The notes under the pieces: model-generated
The model's input: only the letters and a program-made list of their open reading frames with translations
Told to the model about the DNA's origin: nothing
Database searches by the model: none
Position numbers and translations under genes: made by a program
Part shown: piece by piece, positions 8,701 through 20,700 of the stretch
Numbering within the stretch: the first letter of the stretch is position 1
Layout of the letters: every line of letters starts with the position of its first letter
Assembly (NCBI GenBank): GCA_036897095.1
Contig: JAYMSP010002253.1
Coordinates: 1-25,344, forward strand
Direction of reading: 5' to 3'
DNA from: Plantago elongata
Taxonomy: Eukaryota > Streptophyta > Magnoliopsida > Lamiales > Plantaginaceae
DNA: 25,344 bases

Positions 8701-11700
8701 TCCGCAAATCTTCAGAACATGAACCTAAATATAGGAGAGACGTGTACGTCACTAAGTTGTCTAACCACACAGTTTTGCATAAAGAAGTAATGGTAACTGA
8801 GTTCAACCTCTATCTCCAACTCCAGTTCTGGATAGCGAGAGTGAGAAGCTCTGAAGGAGAAACGTCCTTCACTTTGAGGGAGAGGAATGGCACGAACAGT
8901 ACAACGTCCATGGCGGAAGCTGTATCGCACTGAATCATCTATCTCAAATGAATCTGAAGTAAGTCTGAGGCAATGAAGTTGTCCAGACCTCTCGTCATCA
9001 GTGATAGTTTCATCTACAGCACCTTCAGAATTTGTTATTTCAAACACAATATTCTCCAATTGAGAACCTGCTTCACATTGCTCAAACACCTGGTTTCAGT
9101 AACGGAAGAATTACAGTCAGATGCTAGAAATGATGGAGAAACAATCAAGCACTGTCAATGAAGGTAGTCCAAACAAACCGTTGTGACTGTTCGCAGCTCC
9201 CTCACTTCAGTTTGAAAATTCAAACTGAAGATGATTTTCTTTTCACACGCCACACAGAGGGTAACTATATGTGAAAATAACATTGTCAATTACTAGATTA
9301 AGATGTAATATCAAGGGGGGGGAAATCACACCATACATTAAGATACAATATTAAGCAAACAGAAAGAAAGTAGACTAAAGTTGATTGGATTGTCCAAAAA
9401 AGGAGCAGAAGCCAAACATTATGCTTCCCAGATTATTCTGGAAGGATAACCTACTTTTGGCTTCAATTTAGTGAAAATATTAATTAGCAGCACTTATATT
9501 GTAAATGAACCAGATAACGAAGTTAACAACAAAGTGGTTGGCAATGGATGAATTCAGGTGACAGGTCTTCATGTATAGACATGAATGCTAAGAATCACCA
9601 AAACTAATTAACAGCTGATGGCAGTTATCAGATTAAATTGAATGCCTAAGAAGGAAAATCACTAAATCTGCACCATGTGGTACTAAAATCGTATTCCCTC
9701 CATCCAATAGAAGAATACCGGGGTTGACCGTTCAGTCCGCCTTTGACCCCATACTACTAAATTGTATAGGCCATAAAAGATAAGATAACACGAAAAATCC
9801 ATAATTCGTCTTTTTGATAATCTTATTTCCTCAAGTTTTTTACCGCCATAAATTGAGAGGAATATAGGAGTAGGGAGTATTGTAACAGCAATACCAATGT
9901 CATGATCATTATAAATTATAATTTACTCTTTCCTAGTATTGTGATGAGTAAGGCTCTGTTCACTTCAACTTAAAACTCATTAAGTTCAGTTCAGCTCGGC
10001 TTAGTTATAATTTATACTACACTTCAGTTCAGTTCAAAAAATTGCAGACATAGTCTAAGTCTTCATTAACTTCAGGAGTAAAAGAAATTAATAAAATGGC
10101 AACAGTAAAACTTTGCAGCAGCTAAGAAGATGCACAAAGCACTATAGATGACAGCAAATCTGAGCCAAATATAGCCGAGGAGAAGCAGCCAACCATCTGC
10201 CCCGTATCCCTCCGAGACTTTTAGTACATTGCTGAGATCAACATATCCATTTGCATCTACCTGAAATTTCGAGTACAGAAAGAAATTTGATGGTCAAACT
10301 GCATGATAAGGTAATGAAATATCATGGAGCATATTTGGGAAAAGTAATCCACTTCATACTCAGTTGAAGGTAAAAGTCTGTAGCTTTGGTTTGTTAAATC
10401 AAATAAATATGTTAAAACAATATTTGGATCTATATGCATCAACTTAATTATGATTTGTATTATACATCTTCAATGGCCAAGATATATTATACTGTATTAC
10501 AGAATATATAATAATAACTTAACAACAGATAACAGCCTGGACCTTGATTACAATTAATTTATAGACCCACTGCTATCAATAATAATCAAAATCGTCAGTG
10601 GCTTCATACGCAATTCAACACAATTTCTCTTAAAACAAACTAACAGGTCATTACATGAGTAGAAAACCTTCAAATGCACTTAATGGGGCAATTCACAAAC
10701 CTTCACCATATAGTCAGTACCGCTCTTATGAATGTCAGCTGCTCCGTCTAGGATTGAGAATCCATCAAACCACAAATGCATGACTTCATCTTTTTTAACG
10801 TGATTGCCAAAAGAATCAAAAACCTGCAGAAAGATGCAATTGCATAGACAACGAAGTGCAACTCAGTTGGTAAGACGCTTTCCCTCCAACCAATAGGTCG
10901 GGGTTTCGAGTCACATTTGCCGTTTCAAAAAAAAAAAAAAAAGATGCAATTGCATAAACAATTCCAAAAAAATTAAAAGGTACAACTTCTCTTGAATAAC
11001 AATTGACTTTATGTGGCAGGAGAAAATAACGTTGTAGAGAACTCTTGTTGTGGTGTAAGTACATCAAAATATCATCACCACTGTTCCCCAAGTGTCTCAG
11101 AGAGGCTCCTTCAGTAAGTTGGGGTGAGGGGTGGGATGGGGTGGGGGGTCGGATGTACACAGCAGAGAGGCTGTTTCCAACTGACACACAACCTAAAATG
11201 GGACATGATATGAAGCAAAGATGGTTTGAGAGCCATTTTGATTTAGTTTAAAACATGTTTGGCTCCATGAAAAGATGGACAAAGGTACATTGAAATATGA
11301 AGATAAAAAAATGTGACACAAACAAAAAATGCATATCACAACTAAACACTGTAGAGCATGTAGAGTTGACACATCTTTAGCAGAAAGTGAACAGTACCTC
11401 TAACCTCAGCTCATCAACAATCTGACCTGGAACCAGTTTCTTCTCTATCACTTGTGGATGAGCAGTTATCTTTGCAGGAGATCCTGGCATAACTGGTAGT
11501 AGAAGGCATTTAAGTCAGACAGGGATCAACAATTTACATGTTATGCAAATACGTTAATTGATTATTATAGAACATTATACACGCTGATAGAGTAACTCAC
11601 GAACCCTGACATGGACAATTAACAAAAGATGCTTCATCAGGTGTGCTTATTTTTAAGGTAGCTTCATAATTTGGCCGGATCTTGTCCAATTTATTGCTTT

Positions 11701-14700
11701 TAAGAATAAAATCCTGCAGAAAATTAAATTTTATGATCTGAAGCTTTACGGGAGATATGTTGAAGTCTAGAAGATAGAAAGCAATGAACTACCTTGATTG
11801 TCAGAGTTAAGTTGGCATTTCTTGTACTCACTTTAATGCCATTTGCTTGTGCAAGAACATAATCATTCGAGATCAGATTTATTTTCAGTTTTGGAACACT
11901 TTCAAATGGGACATTGTTGTTGAAACGATCATAGCATGCAACTAAAAGGCATGGAAATGGTGAACCAATCCTGTCCAACAGAAAAAGAAGTTTATTGGTG
12001 TCAAGATTAGGTTTTCACTGATCTAGAAACAAAGATATTTATGATGGACAAAAATAAACTGAAATGCTTAAGCCATCTAAAGATTGTTTATGAATGTAGA
12101 AGTGAACAAGAAAGGGCAATTGACTAGAACAGGGGCGGAGCCAGATCTCGAATTTAAGGGTTGCAAGATGTAATTTTTTTTCAAGATGAATAAAGTCCGG
12201 TTAATTAAACTCGGATGTAGAATCGAATTGACGTAAAATTTTCATATCTTGAGTATTAACATATTAGTTGAAATGATAAATAGAGTATAATTAAAAATCA
12301 TATTCATCACTAAAATATTGGGTTTATACCACTCTACACAAAAAAAAGAATAGAATTAACATGCTATATATTAGACAACGAAGCGCAGCTCAGTTGGCGA
12401 GACGCTTCACCTCCAACCAATGGGTCAGGGGTTCAAGTCAGCCTTTAGCCATTTAAAAAAAAAAAATGCTATATATTAAGGGCTGTCGGAGTTTGGCCTC
12501 CTTGTCTTCGCCACTGACTGAATGCATCACAAACTCAAAATTTAAAGGCAGTCACCTGACTTTGAGTTTATTGGTCTCATCACTTAGAACTCTCCAACTG
12601 CAACAATCAGTCAAAGCCTTCACTTGGACAACATGCTCACAACCCACATCCCACTTATCCTGGTACATTAATTTCCACGAACTGAATCAGAAAGGGATCA
12701 ACATGTGCATTGTGATAAGCATCACAACATAAGAGTTCTGTTTTTTCCTTCAAAAACAAGGTAGAAGTTACCAGGGAAAATTTAAATATATAACGTCCGG
12801 CTTTCTGGAATGTCGAAATTCTCGATCTCAATGGAAAAATGTATATTCCATGAAGCCCTTTGGTTGTTGTGGGGTTAATCCTCACTGTATATATATGATC
12901 AATTCTTTCAGCACCCTTTTCACTGGCTTTAGCATTGTACTTTATATCGACCTGAAGAAGCATCTCAAGATTGTCTCTGACAATGAACTTCTGGTCCAGT
13001 TTCTTAGAGTTTTTGGCAGAATTGTAAGTGTTTGGGCGAACGACAGCGACAATGTTCTCAGGCATTACATCCCCGGCTTCCACTTCACATGTGAGCGAAC
13101 CCTGAATAACCGCACAAATATTAGAAAGGCCATGCACATGCACATGCACATGGTGCTGATAAAGTATAATCCCAATCTCAACTGAACTCAATTATTCAAA
13201 ATGAAATTTTCTTTATTTACAATTTGACAAGCAAAGTTTGAAGATTATGAATTAAACGATAAATCATACCGTGATATGAACATTACAGTACAATGCAAAG
13301 TAAAGAGGAAAATAGAGAATCATGACCATAAAGTGAAAACAAGAAGTGCTTGTCTAAGAATCCGGGTTTCCTCATGTGCAACTAAATCACCAGTTCAATC
13401 CCGTTAACAATCTTACACAGATGACTACACCTGGTACTAATGGTAATATAAACAACTTGAAGCAACTGAAAGTTCTTAAGAAACCTAGATAGAAGAATTG
13501 TGTCTATGTTGAAAATGTAGCAGAACTCTCTAAGTCTAAGGCTGGTTGTTATGGGAGGTGAAAAGATTTTTTCACCCCCATTTTCACATAATGGGACATG
13601 ATTTTTGCTCTTAAAAGCAGGTGTGCCAGGGTTGATTTTGTTGTTTTTGAATTTTTAACATCTTTCCGTTTTCAAGTCATAAAGGTTATGAAAAAAAAAT
13701 TGAAAAAATTGTAAACAGAATTATCTCTTTCTAATATATAAATAGGCACCAAGTTTGCATATACTCAAATCATCCCTTCTCAAACTTAATTTTTCTCTTA
13801 ATCAAATTCAGTACATGCATGCACATAGTGTCATTGTATTAAATTTTATTGTATTAATCTATGTTATTTGTATAATTATTGTTGAAAATGTTGGGAACAT
13901 AAGAAATATATTTTTAAATCAAAATTTATAACAAATTATACTTAGAAGGAAAGAGTAATTAAACATAAAAAAATTTAAAAATAAAAACTTCAATGACAAT
14001 AGTTTTTTTTGTCACCATAACACGCTAGTGTCAAAAAATCTCAACGATTTCTGTTGTCACCATAACGACCAGCCTAAGTGTCAACTCAACACGCTTCTTA
14101 ACTTCCTAATGCAAGAATTCCACTAAGTCAGGATCTCAGGCAAGAATGTGCACTAAAATCAGTCAGGTGTATTAGCAAAGCTTAAGTTACCTGCCATTCT
14201 ACCATGGGCTAATATATCCATGAATAACATGTTCTTTCGGAGAGTGCAAACAAAAACAGATTAGTTTGTTAATAAAATGCAAAGGCCGTGAATGTACTTT
14301 AAAGATTCAAGTGATTGTATAAATGAAAAATAAGAAAAGAACATTTGCTAGTGAGTTAGGATTTTCATCAACTAACCCCTTCTATCTCCAGCTGTTGGCA
14401 ATCTATGTTGCGTAATATATCAATGGAAGAAGGCAATTTTTGTGTATATAACTCAAGTCTATTCTCCCAGACTATATCATCAACGGTCACGCACTGCAAA
14501 AGGAGGGTCGACATTAAAAAATAAATTTCAGTGCATAAATAGGATTTAAATATTTAAAGAAGTATCAGAATTATCAGATGACCTTTCCAGCATCAATCAC
14601 GCTAATTGGAACAGAAATAGAATCTCCCAAATCTATCTTGTCAGTTGAAAAGGAGCACCCCCTGTTTTCCGGTACACCAAGTGGCCTTAGATAGTAAAAA

Positions 14701-17700
14701 TTAAACAAAATTCAAAAGCCGCTAGTTTGGATGCCTTGTATAGAAACTACAAACATGACATACCTGCAAATAAGTCGCGCCTCTCCTATTTTGATATAAA
14801 AAGAAAATAATCAGCTAACATCAACAGAAAACAAAACGTTTGAAGAGAGTGGTGTAGAATATTAATTATTGTAAAAGGAATACCATACAGGACACTAACT
14901 GTAGGAATTCCAAATTCAGAATTACCCACTTGATTTATAGTTGAGCAAACTAAGTAATTGCCATTCTAAGCAGAATAATGTCAGCACTTACCACATGTAT
15001 CCCCTTGAAGCCCTTGCAGAAGGATGTATTCCAGTATAGCATATACATGTTGTTTGTGGACTCCAGCACATGCTCCTTTAAGGAGTCTGATCTTCTGGCC
15101 GGCTGTCCAAACACTTCCTTTTGTGTCAATCTCCTTATAAACCCTAACAACTGCAAGGTACCAAACACTTGTCGTTCAGTTGCCTAGATGCTTAGAACCC
15201 TGTCTTAAAACAGTTCCTCACTAACAATGAAGTGCATGCAGACAACTAAGTGTCAGATTGCTAGTTGTACTAGAAACATGATCTGGAAGAGATCATACTG
15301 CTAAGTAATTACCATCTGAATTTATCCCAAGCTTTTTATCCTTCGTAGTAGGAACAACAAGTGTGTATTCACCAACACCAGAGTCAATTTCATCATCATA
15401 GAGCCCATGTAAATGCAAGATCCAATCATGATATTGCTTTTCTAGCTGTGAGAGACTCAACTTTTTCCCATCTCTTTGAATTTCAATTTGCACTCCTGCA
15501 CAACATTATGTTATTGTATTGTTAGACCTCAACTAATTCTCCTGAATCAAACTTCCATCCCGGAATAGCATTCCATTTGCTCTATTGGTAAACTACACTA
15601 AATAAGGGAAAATGGAAGATTGAACATTAATTAAATTGAAAAAAATAATAAAGATAGAATAAAAATTGATAGTGGTTTGTTGAAAATTGAAATGGAACGG
15701 TGAGTACACTTATTCATACTAGAAAACTGGCACGTGGTACTCGAGTGCGAACTATTATCGTACAACTATTAATTACATCGTAGCAATATTAATTATAATG
15801 AAAAATAGTTTTCAATAAGATTAAACCATATAATACTCCCTCCGTCCCGAATTGAAAGTACCGCATTCCATTTTGGGTTGTCTCAAATTGGAAGTACCAT
15901 TTCCTTAAATAGAAAATCTTTCTCATACTTTATTCACTATTTTTCCTACTTTTTCAATCACATTCATACTTTATTACCTTTTTCCTACTTTATCACTTTT
16001 TTCTTAAAACTTGTACCCGGTCCCGCGGGATTTCCAATTCGGGACGGAGGGAGTGTGTTGCAATGAAAAAAATATTAAAATGAAGGGTATAAGAGGAAAA
16101 AGAAAATTCAGTCCACTAACTACCCAGATAATCTTTTCTTTTAAAATAGAACTAGATATACTCATGTAAAAGGTTTTGGCAATTTCACAAGTTAAGATAA
16201 CACTCTCTTCATTACTCACTAGTAGTCTTGGTAAGTAATTGAGAACAAAAAATGCCAGTGTCTTGAACAAATAAATCCAGCAACAAAAGATGAGAAATGT
16301 GCTTAGTTTATGTAGTGTCCAGGACAAAATAAATGAAAAATAATAAAATCAATGGGTTTGGATGCTAAGAAATGGTGAAAACACAGAGTCACAAAGTAGA
16401 ATCTCCTAAACCATCTTATATTTATCAAATAGAAAATAACGAAAACATCTTATATTATGAATAGGACGGAGTATTATTTAAATGAAGACTGGATAAGAAA
16501 GATTTAGTGGGTTCATAAAGTTGTAAATGTGAGTGTATTGCATGGGTATTAGTAAAGTAGATTAAAAGGTAAGAATTACCAAAAATGGGAATGGGAAGCT
16601 TTGTGTGGCAGTGGGACGGCCAAAATGGAAAAATGGGAAACTTATCACAGGATAAAGGAAGTAACATTTATGAGATAAATACAAACTAGAATTGACATAT
16701 TCAATATGAAGTATACCTTTCTCGTATTCAGGAGTAATGTTGCCGAAGTTCTTTAATGCAGAGGTGTAAGGATGGTGGTGAGCAAGATCTGTCTGAAGAA
16801 TACATGCAGATGAGATTTGTTTAGTGACTACTAGCATAATGCACACAAAAGTACATAGATTAATCAGAAGACGCACGTCAAGCATTGGCCTACAAGCTAT
16901 ACATTCATATATAGTATGCAAATTATAGCTTATAAAATACTTATAAGTAAAGAGGCTGCATGAAGCAGAAAATATGGCCAAGTATTTCATCAGTTTCTGC
17001 GTGTATGCAGATTTAAGTCAGAGAAGCTTAGACACTTTAATTGACATAATGTACTGTGCAACTTCCAACATTAATGACAATGAGCAAATAAGCGATGCTA
17101 CTACTTTTATACCTTGGAGGGTGTTGGATTGAAGCCAGAATCAGTGTCTGCAACAAAAATATTTCTCTTGCTTAAGATACATCGCAATAAATAGTTTTAC
17201 AATTCATAATTAGCACTTGATCCTTGGACTTTACATATTTTACCTATAAAGCACTTGACTCTGTAACAACATCTCTTCAAAATGTGTGCCACTTCACCTT
17301 TTCTTTGCTTAGGCTCCATAAAAGGAAGCCAGGCCTGTGAAACACAAACCCATATGGTCATCCACTACAAGGCAAAGTGAGGCTTCTACAGAATACTACC
17401 TTTGCATAGTGATAACTAATTAGGCTTAGGCATGGTTAAAAGCAATGCAAATGAGTCATATTTTTAACTGGAGTAAAAACATGGAGTCGGCTGTGTTTGT
17501 GCATCAAATAAATTATAAATCAAAATGGCAACTATATCAACTTACCCAGCGAGCATCTGGTAGCAGACGACCCAACCGGCGGATAGATACACGGCTAAAA
17601 CTCTCAAAACTCTCTCTGATGGCATAATACCCATCGTTTTCTAGCTTATTCATTATTCTGGTTATGCTCTCTTCACCCTGAATAATCCAGATGCAGACAT

Positions 17701-20700
17701 TTGTAGATAAAAAATATTTTCAATGTTTGTATACAGATGCCAAGCATGAAAATAATACCTCAACTATGGGAAAGTAAACACACTTCAACCTTGCATGTGC
17801 GTCCAGGATGACATTGTTCCCTGGAGTTAGACCCTCATATTAAACTTGACCACAAATCATATCACAGTAGCTACCAGTGAAGTATTCTGATGTACTCAGT
17901 TACAATATGATTAACATGTTGCAAGACATATGTTCTTACTTTGATCTTCCATTGAAGAGTTATCCTGATTATAGGTAAAGTGAAGTTGCAGAATAAACTC
18001 AGGACCGTTGCATGAGTGCAAGTTTGTTGTGGCTACTTCACCTCCTTCTATCTCGGCCAAATCAATACCATTGACCTACATATCATAATAACTTAAAACA
18101 AAATGAGATAAACAAAGCAAACATTTACACTCATGTTCTTGAACAGTTGAACTTATCCAAAGAAATGTACAAATATAAGAATAGTTGGTTCATAAGTAAA
18201 TGTCTTCCTTTTGGCAAATGCTTCAAAACATCCTTGCTTACTAGTTACTACTGATAAGGGTATCCAAGGTCTCCATACTTTCACAACTTTAAGGATTTTG
18301 ATTACTTGGGGTGTCCTGTTAAAAATGATAGAATCTAAAGTTCATGTTATTCTTTATTCATGTGGCACCAAACAATCCACTCAGTTTACCTTACATATAT
18401 CAATTCTTTGCTCATTATACATTTAAATAACATCAAATATAATTCACTTATAGTGGTTTACTATTACTTAATCTAAGTTTCCTAAAACTTGTGCCCTAAG
18501 GTAAATTTATCGTATGTTTCGGGCGGAGGAAATATTGGCTTTATTTTATATAAAAAATTGATTGCGGATGCGATACTGCTGAATTTTGAGTAGGAATTGC
18601 AAATACTAATATGATTTATACCCTCTCTCATTTCTAAAAATTCCATTGTTAGCTGGAACCCGTAATCAATTTATATGTGGTAAGGTAAAACTATTGTACA
18701 AATTTAACAAGACTAAGCAGAGAAGAAAGAGGAACAATGTGATGAAAAGAAACAAATTTGAAAGTGTGAATCCTAGAGTACCAGGAAGCTCCATACGCTA
18801 AGAGGCATTTGTATGGGTGAGAATAAGATGAGGGTCATGGAAAAACAATGAAGATGAGAATTCTAAAATCACCTGAAATTCAACGGGTGTGCTTGTTTTC
18901 CCAGACACATCATCGAACTGTCACAATAAATGCAATAACAACCATCCAGTCACAGTAATGATTTCACAAGCAGAATATGACAACTATACACGGGGAGATA
19001 GATGCAAGTACAAATGTAATTTGACTGAGAATTTTCCAGCCCATAAACTCATAAAGTTAACTATCAAAGTTCATCAAGCTAAATTGAGAAACAACATCCT
19101 TAGGCTGGTCTTTAGAGGAGAGTTTCCTTCCAATTGTAACCTACGTCCTAGAAAGCAAATGCAAGAGCAAAACAAGAGCGAAAAAGAAATCCGAGAAAAT
19201 ATTGAAAATGTGAGTGCCTTAAATTACTTGGTAATAATTATAATACAGAAATTTTAACATACCGAATTTATTCTAATTGTAGAGAGAGGACAATGTGCAG
19301 AGCTGGTTGAATATGTTACAAAAGCATGTCATCTCAACAGATGAAATCTGTTCAGCACATGCTCCATGTAAGTGGCATCTAATCATTCAAAGTGTAGGGA
19401 AACTTAAAATCATGAATTAGTACATTGTAATGCAATCTAGGTTCCAAATATATAAAGACTCAACAAGCTGTACGAGGCAATGCCACATTAAGCGGCAACA
19501 AGCTGAGAATAGAGTATGGCACCAGCCATGTTTGCTGTGATGATATCTAAATACCATACCCTTGAGAAGTTAAAGCCAAGGAGATTCTCTACAGTGGAGA
19601 GAGGATAATATAACTACACAATATTAACGGACTAAGTTGTTCTCATTTCTACATCATAAAATGAAAATTTTGTAATTTATGAACTTAGATTTACTATGTG
19701 CTAGAAAACCTGGATATATGGAAAATAAATGTCCTTGAGTGTGAACTGTAGTAGGTTTACATCCCAATTTCTCTTTTTAAGCCCAGAAATTTGAACCTGG
19801 AATGAGATCAAAATGAGAGCGGCCAGAGTTAATAGACTGCAAATTGATGGGTTATCCAAATGTATCCAAAATACAATCAAACGTGAAGAAAATTACTTTG
19901 GTAAACCTTCCATGGGGTGATCTTTGTCTTTCAGCTTTTGAAGGTTCCCTCACAGCTCCTTTGGTCTGTAGTCAGAAGTATACTGCAGATTATAGCATGC
20001 AGCTCTGGCAGAATAATAAACGAAATGTATAACCAAAAAAAAAAAGGAAATTACCCTCCATTGCTTTTCTGGGTGCGTAGAGTTTATTAGGGCCTCTTTC
20101 TCAAGGTGCAATGTGTAAACACAGTTGCAGTCTTTAGTTTTTGATGATACAACAGCATGCCTGCAGGGAATCTCACCAATAAGACAGAAATGCTTCAAAT
20201 ATAAAAGAATTTACCTTTTTACTTTCTTTTGGGTTGGGGAGCAGATTGAAAAACGTTATTGGTCACTCGACCTCAACACCACAAGAGAACAAAAGGACAC
20301 ATTTTCAGAATACTTACCTTCCTAAATGCATTGTGGCCATAGCTCCCCCATACCCAAACATGCCGAAGAAAGGCTGCATATGTTGCAAAGAAAACCAATT
20401 AGAGGGAGACATGCCAAAACATCAAGATTCATTTTCAGACATCAAAACTGTGTACAGTTAATCTTGATATGCTCCTTAGATCACCATTTGACTAAGTAGT
20501 CACATAAAAATAGTGTACCAGGATGACCAAAAATATATATCCTTGAAATGATTTATCACCCACCACCAACGATTTCCCATGATTCATCCAACAAGATATC
20601 TTCACCTCGTCTACTTTCATCAATGATATTGGAGGAGGACATTCTTGAAATCAAGTCTTGATAAGGAAAAAGGAAAGTTCGGCTCCAGTTGAACAGATCA

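Larger units (their letters stand above)
12130..12516. mobile_element. hAT-like MITE in intron 24, carrying a nested SINE
   Basis: The left end caggggcggagcca (12130-12143) is matched by the inverted right end (reverse complement cagtggcgaagaca), 11 of 14 bases alike. CAGNGGCGGAGCCA ends are common in plant hAT-like elements. Without the SINE and its duplication the body is about 282 bp. An 8-bp target duplication is not convincing. Confidence 0.6.
8808..18917 (-). other. GMI1: GMI1-like middle region (exons 11-31, residues 348-1192)
   Basis: A long stretch without a nameable small-domain signature, rich in predicted beta structure. Landmarks are F-D-D-V-S-G-K (348-354), the K-C-V-Y-F-P-I-V-E block (420-428), R-L-G-R-L-L-P-D-A-R-W ending at 472, the histidine run H-H-H-P-Y-T (519-524), and the G-Q-K-I-R-L-L-K-G-A-C block around 618-628. 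In SMCHD1 the equivalent region links ATPase and hinge and carries Ig-like folds; the same is likely but not provable here. Confidence 0.7.

Noticed and set aside
9949..10040. MITE starting ggctctgttcacttca with ttcagttcag repeats
   Set aside because: No inverted partner end or target duplication could be found.
10847..10940. tRNA gene
   Set aside because: A and B boxes are present, but three diverged copies with A tails and target duplications show SINEs rather than tRNA genes.
15548..15710. Possible MITE between cattccattt and aaatggaacg
   Set aside because: Only about 10 bp of inverted similarity and no target duplication.
18889..19257. 122-codon open frame on the + strand
   Set aside because: It spans exon 11 and intron 10 of the minus-strand gene and shows no recognisable motif.
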